Shown piece by piece: positions 1 through 9,033 of a stretch of 64,000 bases of DNA. The position numbers and the translations under genes were made by a program. This DNA comes from JANJTB01 sp032027125. Its GTDB lineage: Bacteria; Bacteroidota; Ignavibacteria; Kapaibacteriales; UBA2268. Position 1 is the stretch's first letter; each line of letters begins with the position of its first letter. The stretch covers positions 3,768,198-3,832,197 of the forward strand of contig JAVSMQ010000001.1 of assembly GCA_032027125.1 (NCBI GenBank), written 5' to 3'. The notes below the pieces were generated by a model. That model had not been told where the DNA came from and made no database searches. It saw only the letters and a list, made by a program, of their open reading frames with translations.

Positions 1-45
1 TTATATTAGAAATGTTTCCATTATCTTTATCAATCATTCACGTCC

Positions 46-498
46 TTACCCAATATTATCCCCACCAAATGGATAGGGTAGAAGCTCTTTTAGTGATGTT
101 TCATGGATATTTATGAGTTGGTCATTATCATCCAGATTGGCTATTAATATTATTGAGTTGCCGGATTTGTCAAATTCGGACATCTTTTGTCTGCATAAGC
201 CGCAGGGTGTTGCCGGAGATTCACCGGTTCCCCTGAGAGCTATTGCAATCCTGTTGAAACTCAGACACACGCTTTTTACCATCGAATCAATTGCTACCAT
301 TTCTGCATGAGAAGTCAGTGTTAGAACCGCACTTTCGATATTGCATCCTGTATGAATTTTGCCCGCTGCATCTGTCAATGCGGCTCCGACTTTATAACCG
401 GAATATGGTGCGTAAGCAGATTGGCGGATTTCAATCGCTTTGTATATCAATGATTTGTCAATTTCGCTTAAACTATTCAGGTCTGTAATTTTCATCAT
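46..498 (-). CDS. cdd: cytidine deaminase
   Basis: Zinc-dependent deaminase of the pyrimidine salvage pathway, converting cytidine and deoxycytidine to uridine and deoxyuridine in the cytoplasm. The 150-residue protein has the short-form size. It shows the catalytic His-Ala-Glu near residues 64-66 and the zinc motif PCGLC near 98-102. Most short tetrameric enzymes have Cys-Ala-Glu at the first position, so the His ligand, as in the longer E. coli enzyme, is a mild oddity. I chose the ATG at 498 because an AGGA lies about 8 nt upstream; a TTG at 519 is in frame but has nothing to support it. The gene overlaps the end of the upstream DUF454 gene by about 26 nt, so it is probably the last gene of an operon with metH. 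Confidence 0.9.
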   Translation of the reverse strand: MMKITDLNSLSEIDKSLIYKAIEIRQSAYAPYSGYKVGAALTDAAGKIHTGCNIESAVLTLTSHAEMVAIDSMVKSVCLSFNRIAIALRGTGESPATPCGLCRQKMSEFDKSGNSIILIANLDDNDQLINIHETSLKELLPYPFGGDNIG

Positions 499-907
499 CA
501 AGTATCCTGATTTCTTCAACAGTTAATGTTCTTAGTGCAAATAAATGCCAGGTAACACCTATACCCACACATACAAGTAATAATTTTATCCATAAAAAAT
601 TTACTAAATACATAGAAATAAGCAATGTAATCCAAAGTAAAGATATTGACTTTATTCTGCTCGTTTTTTCAATACCTTTAAATTCTCTGTAATTTCTAAT
701 CATTCTGCCGAAAATCCGGTTGCTTATAAGTTTATGGTAATATTTTTCGGAACTTCTGACAAAAAACCAGGCAGCAAGTATTATAAATATCGTTGTGGGC
801 CAAACAGGCAGAAATATACCTATAATCCCCATAATAACGCATATTATACCCATAACCTGATAAAATATCCGCTTAAATCTATTTTCTTCTATCTTAAATT
901 CTGTCAT
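473..907 (-). CDS. DUF454 (YbaN-like) inner membrane protein
   Basis: A 144-residue membrane protein of the DUF454/YbaN family, whose function is unknown. The N-terminal half has two hydrophobic segments (about residues 15-50) around the family motif GIFLPVWPTT, followed by FFVRSSEKYYHKL. The C-terminal half has two more hydrophobic segments (about 88-125). It starts 12 nt after the metH stop codon and overlaps cdd, so all three are probably co-transcribed. In some bacteria family members lie beside haem or iron genes, but nothing here supports that role. Confidence 0.85.
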   Translation of the reverse strand: MTEFKIEENRFKRIFYQVMGIICVIMGIIGIFLPVWPTTIFIILAAWFFVRSSEKYYHKLISNRIFGRMIRNYREFKGIEKTSRIKSISLLWITLLISMYLVNFLWIKLLLVCVGIGVTWHLFALRTLTVEEIRILDDENYRPE

Positions 908-918
908 TTATATTATAT

Positions 919-3900
919 TTAAAAAGCTAAATTTTGTGACAGCCATTTTCTGGCAATATCGAAGCTGACACCTTTCCTGCCCGAATAGTTTTCTAACTGG
1001 TCGCGGTTAATTTTTCCTACAGCAAAATATTTACTGTCCTTATGAGAGAAATACATTCCGCTTACAGATGCTCCGGGTGTCATCATGCAGCTTTCTGTCA
1101 ATATAATACCGGCATTTTCTTCAGCGTTCAGAAGTTTCATTATCTTGATATTTTCAGTATGGTCGGGCAGAGAAGGATAACCGGATGCAGGTCTTATACC
1201 AGTGTATTTTTCCGAAAGAATATCATCAATAGCCAATTCTTCATTTTGGGCAAAACCCCAAATTTCTTTTCTGACTTTCTCATGCAGCAATTCTGCAAAA
1301 GCTTCAGCTAATCTATCTGCGATTATCTTAATCATAATGGAATTATAATCATCATTATCGGCTTCATATTTGTGAACTAACTCATCAGTTCCTATGCCGG
1401 CAGTGCAGGTAAATAAACCGAGATAATCAACTTTACCGGCATCTTTTGGCGCTATATAATCAGCAAGGGAGAGATTAGATGATGTCCCGCGGCTTGCCTG
1501 CTGACGAAGTACATTGAAAGTTTCAATTACTTCGGAGCGGGAATCATCGGAATAAATTTCAATATCGTCAAAGTTAACTGTATTAGCCGGCAGAATTCCA
1601 ATTACAGCATTAGCTTTCAAAAGCTTACCGGCAATTACCTCATCTAACATTTTATTGGCATCATTAAATAATTTACGTGCTTCCTCACCTTTTTCGGGAT
1701 GTTCAAATATCTGTGGATATCTGCCTTTTAATTCCCATGTCACAAAAAACTGTGTCCAATTTATATATTTTCTTATCTCTTCAAGAGGATAATCCTTGAA
1801 AATTGTGACACCTTTTTTCTCCGGTATCGGAATCTGATAATTTTCCCAATCTGTCTTCAAACGGTTTTTAACGGATTCGGCATATGATATTAAGCTCTTA
1901 TCTTCAAGTGATTTGTAGTGATTGTCGCTTATCTGTTTATATTCTTTGCTGATTTTTTCTACAAAATCTTCTTTATTTGCTTTATTTAATAGATTCGATA
2001 CTACAGAAACGCTTTTGCTTGCATCAAGTACATGAATTACAGGCTGCGAATAATTCGGTGCAACCTTAACTGCCGTGTGAATTCTTGATGTTGTAGCTCC
2101 TCCTATAAGTAAAGGCTGTGTAAATCCGGCACGCTGGAGTTCTTTGGCTACGTGAACCATTTCATCAAGCGACGGGGTAATTAATCCGCTCAAACCGATT
2201 ATATCAACATTGTTTTCTTTTGCTGCAGCAAGTATCTTCTCCGAGGATACCATTACTCCCATATCAATCACATCGTAATTATTACAGGCAAGGACTACAC
2301 CGACAATGTTTTTCCCGATGTCGTGTACGTCACCCTTTACAGTTGCAAGTAATACTTTTCCGACTGATTTCTTCTCGCCTTTCTTGAGTTGTTTTTCGAT
2401 ATACGGAATCAGGTGGGCAACTGATTTCTTCATCACTCTGGCACTTTTTACAACCTGCGGTAGAAACATTTTGCCTGTACCGAACAACTCACCGACAACG
2501 TCCATTCCTCTCATAAGCGGTCCTTCGATAACATCGAGAGGATTATCAGTATTTAGTCTTGCTTCTTCGGTATCTTCAATAATAAATTCAACAATACCCT
2601 TGATTAAAGCATGTTTAAGCCTTTCATCTACCGGCATTTTTCGCCATTCATCCTGTTTTTCAGCTTTTCTCGGGTCAGCTTTTACTCTATCGGCATAATC
2701 AACAAGCCGTTCTGTAGAATCCTGACGGCGATTAAGTAGAACATCTTCAACAAGTTCAAGGAGTTCTTTATCAATATCCTCAAATACAGTTAACTGTCCG
2801 GCATTGACAATACCCATATCCATACCTGCTTTTACGGCATGATATAAAAAGGCAGAGTGCATCGCTTCTCTAACAGTATTATTTCCGCGAAATGAAAAAG
2901 ATATATTGCTTACTCCGCCGCTGACCTTAGCAAACGGGAGATTTTCCTTAATCCATTTTGTAGTCTTTAAATAATCAACTGCATAGTTATTATGCTCTTC
3001 AATTCCGGTTGCAACTGTGAGAATATTTGGGTCGAAAATTATGTCATAAGGAGCAAATCCGACTTCTTCTGTTAGAATATTATAGGCTCTGCTGCAAATT
3101 TCCGTGCGTCGCTCAAAAGTATCTGCCTGACCGTTTTCATCAAATGCCATAACAATGACTGCGGCACCGTAATCAAGAATTTTTGAAGCATGCTCTTTGA
3201 AAATTTCTTCACCTTCCTTCAGAGAAATCGAATTGACGACTCCTTTTCCCTGAAGACATTTCAAGCCTTCCTCAATGACTGACCATTTGGATGAATCAAT
3301 CATTACAGGCACTTTGGAAATGTCAGGCTCGGATGCAATTAAATTTAGAAACTTTGTCATTACCGCCTCGGAATCAAGCATCCCCTCATCCATATTGACA
3401 TCAATCATCTGGGCGCCGTTTTCTACCTGCTGAAGTGCTACAGCAAGGGCATCCTCATATTTGTCATTTTCAATCAGTTTACGAAACTGTGCCGAGCCGG
3501 TTACATTTGTCCGCTCACCGACATTTATAAAATTAGAGTTTTCATAAACAATCATCGGTTCCAAACCGCTGAGTTTTAAATATGCTGTAGCTGCAGGAAC
3601 TTTTCTCGGAGTTCTGCCTTTTACGGTTTCTTTTATGGCACGGATATGGTCGGGAGTTGTACCGCAGCATCCTCCTACAATATTTATGAATCCTTCTTCG
3701 AGATAGTCGGATAATACTTTCGACATCGAATCCGCTGTCTCGTCATATCCGCCAAAAGCATTCGGAAGTCCGGCATTTGGATATAAACTTGTAAAGCAGT
3801 CTGCATTTTCAGATAATTCTGAAATATAAGGTCTCATTTGCTCCGAACCAAGAGCACAATTCAAACCGACGGAAAGTAAATTCGGAGTATGTGAAATCGA

Positions 3901-4611
3901 AATCCAAAATGCTTTTGTTGTCTGCCCTGAGAGTGTTCTGCCGCTCTGGTCAACAATTGTACCTGAAATCATAACAGGAAGATGAATACCGGAATCACGG
4001 AAATAACGGGCTGTGGTATAAATTGCGCTTTTGGCATTCAAAGTATCAAAAATAGTTTCAATCAGAATTATATCAACACCGCCCTCAACCAGACCTTTTA
4101 TCTGCTCGTAATAGGCTTTTGCCATTTTGTCAAAGCCGGTAACGCGGTAGCCGGGATTATTTACATCCGGCGACATTGAAAGAGTTTGATTTGTTGGACC
4201 TACTGCTCCGGCTACGAATCTAATATCGCCGGAATTATGCTTCATAAAATCATCGGCAGCATTTCGGGCTAATTTTGCAGACTGAAAATTCATTTCATAT
4301 ACAATATCCTGCAAATGGTAGTCAGACTGCGCAATTGCTGTACTGCTGAATGTATTTGTTTCGATAATATCCGAACCTGATTCTAAATACTGCTTATGAA
4401 TATCATAAATAATATCAGGCTGGGTGATGCTCAAAAGGTCGTTATTTCCTTTAAGGTCATGTCCGAAGTCTTTAAATCTATCACCGCGAAAGTCATTTTC
4501 ATTTAAAGTATGTCTTTGAATCATAGTTCCCATTGCTCCGTCAAGGACAAGAATTCTATCATTCAAAATATCAGATAGTTGTTTGTATTTGTTTCCTAAG
4601 ATTTTTCTCAT
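919..4611 (-). CDS. metH: cobalamin-dependent methionine synthase MetH
   Basis: Transfers the methyl group of 5-methyltetrahydrofolate to homocysteine through enzyme-bound cobalamin. All four modules are present in the usual order over about 1230 residues: the homocysteine domain with the zinc motif GGCCGT near residue 312; the pterin-binding domain starting NVGERTNVTGS near 363; the cobalamin domain with the cobalt-ligand motif DVHDIGKN near 760; and a C-terminal AdoMet-binding reactivation domain with RPASGYPSLPDH near 1140. I chose the ATG at 4611. A GTG three codons upstream (4620) is also possible, and neither has a clear ribosome site. No cobalamin or SAM riboswitch was recognised in the upstream 400 bp. 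DUF454 and cdd follow closely on the same strand. Confidence 0.96.
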   Translation of the reverse strand: MRKILGNKYKQLSDILNDRILVLDGAMGTMIQRHTLNENDFRGDRFKDFGHDLKGNNDLLSITQPDIIYDIHKQYLESGSDIIETNTFSSTAIAQSDYHLQDIVYEMNFQSAKLARNAADDFMKHNSGDIRFVAGAVGPTNQTLSMSPDVNNPGYRVTGFDKMAKAYYEQIKGLVEGGVDIILIETIFDTLNAKSAIYTTARYFRDSGIHLPVMISGTIVDQSGRTLSGQTTKAFWISISHTPNLLSVGLNCALGSEQMRPYISELSENADCFTSLYPNAGLPNAFGGYDETADSMSKVLSDYLEEGFINIVGGCCGTTPDHIRAIKETVKGRTPRKVPAATAYLKLSGLEPMIVYENSNFINVGERTNVTGSAQFRKLIENDKYEDALAVALQQVENGAQMIDVNMDEGMLDSEAVMTKFLNLIASEPDISKVPVMIDSSKWSVIEEGLKCLQGKGVVNSISLKEGEEIFKEHASKILDYGAAVIVMAFDENGQADTFERRTEICSRAYNILTEEVGFAPYDIIFDPNILTVATGIEEHNNYAVDYLKTTKWIKENLPFAKVSGGVSNISFSFRGNNTVREAMHSAFLYHAVKAGMDMGIVNAGQLTVFEDIDKELLELVEDVLLNRRQDSTERLVDYADRVKADPRKAEKQDEWRKMPVDERLKHALIKGIVEFIIEDTEEARLNTDNPLDVIEGPLMRGMDVVGELFGTGKMFLPQVVKSARVMKKSVAHLIPYIEKQLKKGEKKSVGKVLLATVKGDVHDIGKNIVGVVLACNNYDVIDMGVMVSSEKILAAAKENNVDIIGLSGLITPSLDEMVHVAKELQRAGFTQPLLIGGATTSRIHTAVKVAPNYSQPVIHVLDASKSVSVVSNLLNKANKEDFVEKISKEYKQISDNHYKSLEDKSLISYAESVKNRLKTDWENYQIPIPEKKGVTIFKDYPLEEIRKYINWTQFFVTWELKGRYPQIFEHPEKGEEARKLFNDANKMLDEVIAGKLLKANAVIGILPANTVNFDDIEIYSDDSRSEVIETFNVLRQQASRGTSSNLSLADYIAPKDAGKVDYLGLFTCTAGIGTDELVHKYEADNDDYNSIMIKIIADRLAEAFAELLHEKVRKEIWGFAQNEELAIDDILSEKYTGIRPASGYPSLPDHTENIKIMKLLNAEENAGIILTESCMMTPGASVSGMYFSHKDSKYFAVGKINRDQLENYSGRKGVSFDIARKWLSQNLAF

Positions 4612-4740
4612 ATCAATCACATTGTTTAGAATTTTGTGGAATTGAAGTTATAACTAAGTTTTTATTTTATGAAAACCTAAGTTAAATTGATTTATACTAC
4701 ACTTCTATTCATAAATTCAATAGTTAAAAAGGATTGAACT

Positions 4741-4859
4741 AGGAAACCGAGAGACAGTTTGAACATTCCTATTGGTCGGATTGCTCTCACCAACTGTCGG
4801 AATGCTCCAACCAACAGTCGGAATGCTCTCACCAACAGTCGGATTGCTCATTGCAAGAT
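4741..4859. repeat. short 21-bp tandem array (4 units) with conserved flank
   Basis: Four head-to-tail 21-bp units starting at 4776, 4797, 4818 and 4839, each beginning TCGGA and mostly continuing with TGCTC. The last unit diverges in its second half. The 35 bp before the first unit (4741-4775) are also part of the element, because an inverted copy at 23173-23283 has a matching flank after its units. The ungapped flank match is 29 of 43 bases by my hand alignment. The rest of the 4612-5032 intergenic region is AT-rich with no gene; it should hold the divergent promoters of metH and the gene at 5033. Confidence 0.8.
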
Positions 4860-5032
4860 GGATTTTATTTAAATTATACGAAAGAGTCTTAAATAATTTA
4901 TATTAAGAATATTAGTATTTAAACAATAAATTCCAAATTAAATGTCTTTCAAATAAATATTGATGTAACTTTTTATTGCAGTATTTTGTTATATCAATGT
5001 AAAGTTTATTCATATCCAAAAAGGATATTTGA

Positions 5033-7999
5033 ATGAGTACATATAAATTACGTTATTTAATTCTGTTAATTTTAGCTTTAATTGGGCTAAAAAGCGAGAT
5101 GTTGTCTCAGGAATCAGGCTGGCAGCAGAAGGGAAATTTAAAATATCAGATTGCAGCAATTGATACCATAATTCAGCATGGTATATCTATAAGCGGAGAT
5201 ACACTTTGGACTTTTTGTCAGGATTCGACTCTTTATTATTGGGATATTGAAACCGGAAATTTAATAAATAAAAAAAAGTTTGATAACATTTATCGAATTT
5301 CAGTGGATTTGAAGAGTTATATGATTGTTAAAATGACTTATATTAGTTCTGGTACCCTATTCAGAGCTTATATTTATGAAATTCAATCTGATACATTATT
5401 AAGTGATGCATTACTATTTAACATACCGAGATCAGACCCTGTATTTACAAATACTATTTTAGTTAGAAACTATGATTTTGATTTTCCATCTAAAAAGCTG
5501 TATGTTACTACAACTGATGTTATAAGTTCTCCAAAAGATTGGGGTGATCAGCATTATTCACATATTTTCGTAATAGAAAAAGACACAGCAATAAAAATAT
5601 TGCCAAAAAACTTTATGGGACCCGATTTTATATTTAATCGTAATTTTACAAAAATTATTTCTTGTTGGCATAATTCTTATTCACACAAAGAATATGGAAC
5701 AAAGGAAAGTGCATATATATCATATTTTGATAAAACTATTAATAAAGCAGAACAGATTTTTGGTAACAGCAGAGAAACTAGTGGTCAAGTACTGCCATCT
5801 TTAATAGTTTATATTTTTCCTCGGTTTCTAAATAACGAAACACTTATGTCTACTGTAATCTTTCCTTACATTTATATTTGGGATATTACTTCAAAGAAAC
5901 AAATTACTAAATTTAGAGTTGAAAATCAAAACCCGGGAATTTATGATTATTGTTTTTCTCATTCCGATGAGTTTATTATATATTCAAATAAAAAGATTTA
6001 TCTATACAATACTCTTACTCAAAGTAAAATTGATTCGGCGGAAGTAGATGGCATAAGCAAAAATATATCTTTAAAATATTCATTCAAAAACAATAAGGTA
6101 CTCTTTTTTGCCGGAAATAAATTCGGAATTTTTGAATCGGAAAAGATAAATAACATTTTAAAGTCAAAAATTTATGTTGATTCAACACATGTTTATACAG
6201 ATGAGATATTTAATGTTTATTTATTTGGAATAGGTTATAGTTCAAAAGTTACTTGGGAAACATCTGATGGACAAACAAGCAACGACAGAAATCCAGTTTT
6301 TAAATTTGATAAGCCAGGCTACATCAGTTTTACTGCAACTGTAAATCAAAATGGAATTGAATATAAGGAAAAATTTGAAAATGTGGTAAAAGTAATTCCA
6401 AAGTTAATTCCAGATTTTGAAGTAGATATTAGAAGCGGCAATGCACCTTTAACAGTTAAATTTACCAGTATATCAAAAGGTGATATCAAAGGTTTCAAAT
6501 GGAATTTTGTAATAGGTAATGAAAAGTTTGAATCTATTGAAGAAAATCCTATTATTACCTTTAATAGTACTGGATATGTAACTGTTGAACTAACTATTTC
6601 AGATTCTTTATATGATATTTCAAAAAGAATTGATTTTTTAATTTCAATAGGTGCTAAAGCAATTGAAACCCTGCAAAATGTAAAAGAATTCGATATGTCA
6701 GGAGGAATGATAAAAGGTTTAGGTACCTTTTTAATTGATAGTACAATATATAATCTGAAAGCGATTAATCAAGGTGGATATAAGAATTATTATTCAATTC
6801 TAAATATAATTAAACCCGACTATTCAATAACTAATAAACAAAATTTTGAAGAATCTAACTACATTAAGAATACATCACATTTATTTAAGTTGTTTAATAA
6901 TTATTATTGCATATTTGCAAATAATGATCTTACTATAGGACATACAAATTATTTAGATAAAGGTCCTCCAATAAATTATAATTGGAAAGGTACAAACCAT
7001 GATTGGGACAATAATAAACCAAATTGTTATTTAACGGTTGCTTCGGACAGTTCGATAATGGTTGGTTCAAATTACGTTGAGGGTGGAAATTCAGTTGTAT
7101 GTTATAACAAAGATTTGAATATTTCATACTCAAATGATAAAAATACATTAATTTGTGGCATTATGTTTAATCAAACTGATAATACTTATTGTATTTTAGA
7201 AAAGAAAGGTGATTTACAATTTGATAACATTTACCAATTTTATAAATTAGACCTAAATTTTAATTTTATTTTAGAAAAGGAGCTTAAAATACCTGGAAAA
7301 ATTAAAATTAATGAAATTGAGTTTATTGATATAAATAGAATATCCTTTTGTGGGATTGACACAATTAAAATGAAAGCAGTTACAGGCGTTTTCGATGTTG
7401 AAGGATATCTACTTTGGATAGAAACTTTCGATAACTGGAAGGAATTTACTAAAATAGTCAGAAAAGATACAAGTTTTTTTGTTACAGGAATATCGTATTT
7501 ATCAACAGGATTTATTGAAATTGCTTTTGATGGAAGAGTTCATAAAGAATACGCATTTGATTGCCACGGAATTAAAAATACAATGGACTTGGATATATTT
7601 AATTCAAATACTTTAATTTTAACAATATTTGAAGGGGCAATCAATGAAACAGGAAAACTTTTTGTTTCAAAAGTTAAATATTCTCCTTTACTTCAAGCAA
7701 ATACACCAGACGATTCAACTAAAAATCCCGGTGATTCAATTATAGGAATTATTTCACCAAAGATAAAAGTTTCTCCTAATCCTGCAACAAATGAAGTGAA
7801 GTTTGAGTTTGAAGAAGAATTAATGGTCAAGTCTATTGAAATTTACAATACCGAAGGTGTACTTATAGAAATTTTAAATTATGCCGGCATAAAATCAAAA
7901 GAAATAGTTTTGAATATAAAAAAATATTCAATAGGAATATATTTTGTAAAAATTCAAACTGAGAAGGGAAGTTCAAAAACAAAATTTGTGAAATCTTAA
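5033..7999 (+). CDS. secreted PKD-domain protein with T9SS sorting domain
   Basis: A 988-residue protein with a signal peptide (residues 1-26, ending MLSQ). The N-terminal part (about 40-380) has WD-like strands such as LYYWDIETG and YIYIWDITS and is probably a beta-propeller. Two PKD-like Ig domains follow (about 385-460 and 460-545), the second with a recognisable APLTVKFTS core. A second repeat-rich beta region reaches about 890. The last 80 residues are a type A T9SS sorting domain starting KVSPNPATNEVKFEF, so the protein should be exported across the outer membrane and anchored or released. The start is supported by AAGGAT 9 nt upstream. No enzymatic motif was seen and the specific function is unknown. 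It is monocistronic, with a convergent gene 1 nt after its stop. Confidence 0.85.
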   Translation: MSTYKLRYLILLILALIGLKSEMLSQESGWQQKGNLKYQIAAIDTIIQHGISISGDTLWTFCQDSTLYYWDIETGNLINKKKFDNIYRISVDLKSYMIVKMTYISSGTLFRAYIYEIQSDTLLSDALLFNIPRSDPVFTNTILVRNYDFDFPSKKLYVTTTDVISSPKDWGDQHYSHIFVIEKDTAIKILPKNFMGPDFIFNRNFTKIISCWHNSYSHKEYGTKESAYISYFDKTINKAEQIFGNSRETSGQVLPSLIVYIFPRFLNNETLMSTVIFPYIYIWDITSKKQITKFRVENQNPGIYDYCFSHSDEFIIYSNKKIYLYNTLTQSKIDSAEVDGISKNISLKYSFKNNKVLFFAGNKFGIFESEKINNILKSKIYVDSTHVYTDEIFNVYLFGIGYSSKVTWETSDGQTSNDRNPVFKFDKPGYISFTATVNQNGIEYKEKFENVVKVIPKLIPDFEVDIRSGNAPLTVKFTSISKGDIKGFKWNFVIGNEKFESIEENPIITFNSTGYVTVELTISDSLYDISKRIDFLISIGAKAIETLQNVKEFDMSGGMIKGLGTFLIDSTIYNLKAINQGGYKNYYSILNIIKPDYSITNKQNFEESNYIKNTSHLFKLFNNYYCIFANNDLTIGHTNYLDKGPPINYNWKGTNHDWDNNKPNCYLTVASDSSIMVGSNYVEGGNSVVCYNKDLNISYSNDKNTLICGIMFNQTDNTYCILEKKGDLQFDNIYQFYKLDLNFNFILEKELKIPGKIKINEIEFIDINRISFCGIDTIKMKAVTGVFDVEGYLLWIETFDNWKEFTKIVRKDTSFFVTGISYLSTGFIEIAFDGRVHKEYAFDCHGIKNTMDLDIFNSNTLILTIFEGAINETGKLFVSKVKYSPLLQANTPDDSTKNPGDSIIGIISPKIKVSPNPATNEVKFEFEEELMVKSIEIYNTEGVLIEILNYAGIKSKEIVLNIKKYSIGIYFVKIQTEKGSSKTKFVKS

Positions 8000-8000
8000 T

Positions 8001-8264
8001 CTAAAGCTGAAATCTTCCTTCTAAAATGCCTTTGACTGTGATGTCTTCATCTAATTCTTCCCATCTGAGAGCAAAGCCGTTTAGCCTGAGTTCAACCTTT
8101 TGAAGCTGCTCGTCGTTTGCTTTACTAAGGATTATGAATCTGTCAGCGGGAAAAGCAACTATCCTGAAATCAGTCAATTCAATATATACCATCCTTTCTT
8201 TAACCCAAACATTTATTGCAACAGGTTCGGATTCAACTTTTTTATCTAATACTGTGATACTCAT
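8001..8264 (-). CDS. DUF2442 protein
   Basis: An 87-residue protein of the DUF2442 family. The N-terminal strand-rich part includes VWVKERMVYIELTDFR, and the C-terminal part carries the family signature WEELDEDITVKGIL. Family members are usually encoded directly after a DUF4160 gene, and the pair is often treated as a putative toxin-antitoxin-like module; the biochemical function is not established. Here the start overlaps the end of a DUF4160 reading frame by 23 nt, which is the usual arrangement, but that partner is interrupted by a stop codon. AAAGGAAAAA lies just upstream of the ATG. The gene is convergent with the T9SS protein gene. Confidence 0.85.
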   Translation of the reverse strand: MSITVLDKKVESEPVAINVWVKERMVYIELTDFRIVAFPADRFIILSKANDEQLQKVELRLNGFALRWEELDEDITVKGILEGRFQL

Positions 8265-8481
8265 AATATTTTTCCTTTAGAAATTCTTTGTTTTGTAAAA
8301 CTAATTTTTCTATTTGCCTTATCGTATGCGGCTTAAGCCCAATATTCCTTGCCAGCATTACAGGTTCGAGTCAAAATTTACTTTCACCATTTCCTGAAGC
8401 AATGTGAATATGAGGTAGTTCATTATTCTCATCAGAATAAAAGTGAAATCTAAATCCTTCAATTCTTAATACAGTTGGCAC
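8242..8481 (-). pseudogene. DUF4160 gene with internal TGA
   Basis: This frame starts at a GTG (8481), reads PTVLRIEGFRFHFYSDENNE, then PHIHIASGNGESKF, then TGA at 8373-8371 (codon 37), then continues LEPVMLARNIGL to a TAA at 8242. DUF4160 proteins typically have Trp in KFWLEP, so TGA has replaced TGG. The rest of the 79-codon frame is intact, and its end overlaps the DUF2442 start in the usual way. It could be a recent pseudogene or a base-call error; readthrough or recoding has no other support. TGA is used as a normal stop elsewhere in the window, which argues against codon reassignment. Confidence 0.8.
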
Positions 8482-8588
8482 AATGAACAATTAAAATTTT
8501 AAAAAATTGTAAACGCTTATTTAATTGTAATATTTTCAAATATGTATTATTTAGATAAAAGAAAAAAGTAATGAACTGCTATTTAAAA

Positions 8589-8813
8589 CGAATTAACTCC
8601 TTCGGTTTTGGGATTGTGATTTCTGTCGGTTATACTTTTTCTACAATCATATCACTCCTTCGGAGTTAGATTCAAAAACGAAGTCGGAGACCTGTAAAGT
8701 TAATTACGGATTACGTTTAATTTAAATCCCAACAATCCCATAAATCCCAAAAATCACGGTTCAGACTTGTTGTGCTTTTTTCTACCGACATTTCACTCTT
8801 TCGGATTTGGGAT
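8589..8813. repeat. dispersed intergenic repeat, copy 1
   Basis: Read on the minus strand this contains a core GGAGTGATATG or close variants, followed by a poly-A-rich run (GTCGGTAGAAAAA), and then a GGGATTTATGGGATTGTTGGG segment. The core appears about three times within this copy, partly degraded. The same block occurs in the opposite orientation at 63822-63960. The rest of the 8482-9033 intergenic region is AT-rich and shows no gene. The element has no open reading frame and looks like a non-coding, MITE- or REP-like family. Confidence 0.75.
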
Positions 8814-9033
8814 TGACGAATATGAGTAATTGTTGAAAAATATTTATTCTGCTTATATTGATTATATGACATATTTATGTTATTTTTGTTCGTGTTACTT
8901 TAATATTAAACAGTAATATTTTTTTTGAATTACAAATATTTATGATTTTGTAATAAATACGAAATATTCATTTTAATTATTTAAGTTCATAAGCTTGGTA
9001 GATTTTGAAAAGTGAATTATGAGGTGTCGGATT

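Noticed and set aside
2306..2698. A 130-codon open frame antisense to metH
   Set aside because: Shadow of the conserved cobalamin-domain coding sequence.
4612..5032. Cobalamin or SAM riboswitch before metH
   Set aside because: No B12-box-like or SAM-box-like conserved core was found; the region holds the 21-bp array and AT-rich DNA.
8242..8481. TGA as a tryptophan codon in this organism
   Set aside because: TGA is used as a normal stop elsewhere in the window, and Trp is written TGG throughout the genes. A point mutation or base error is simpler.
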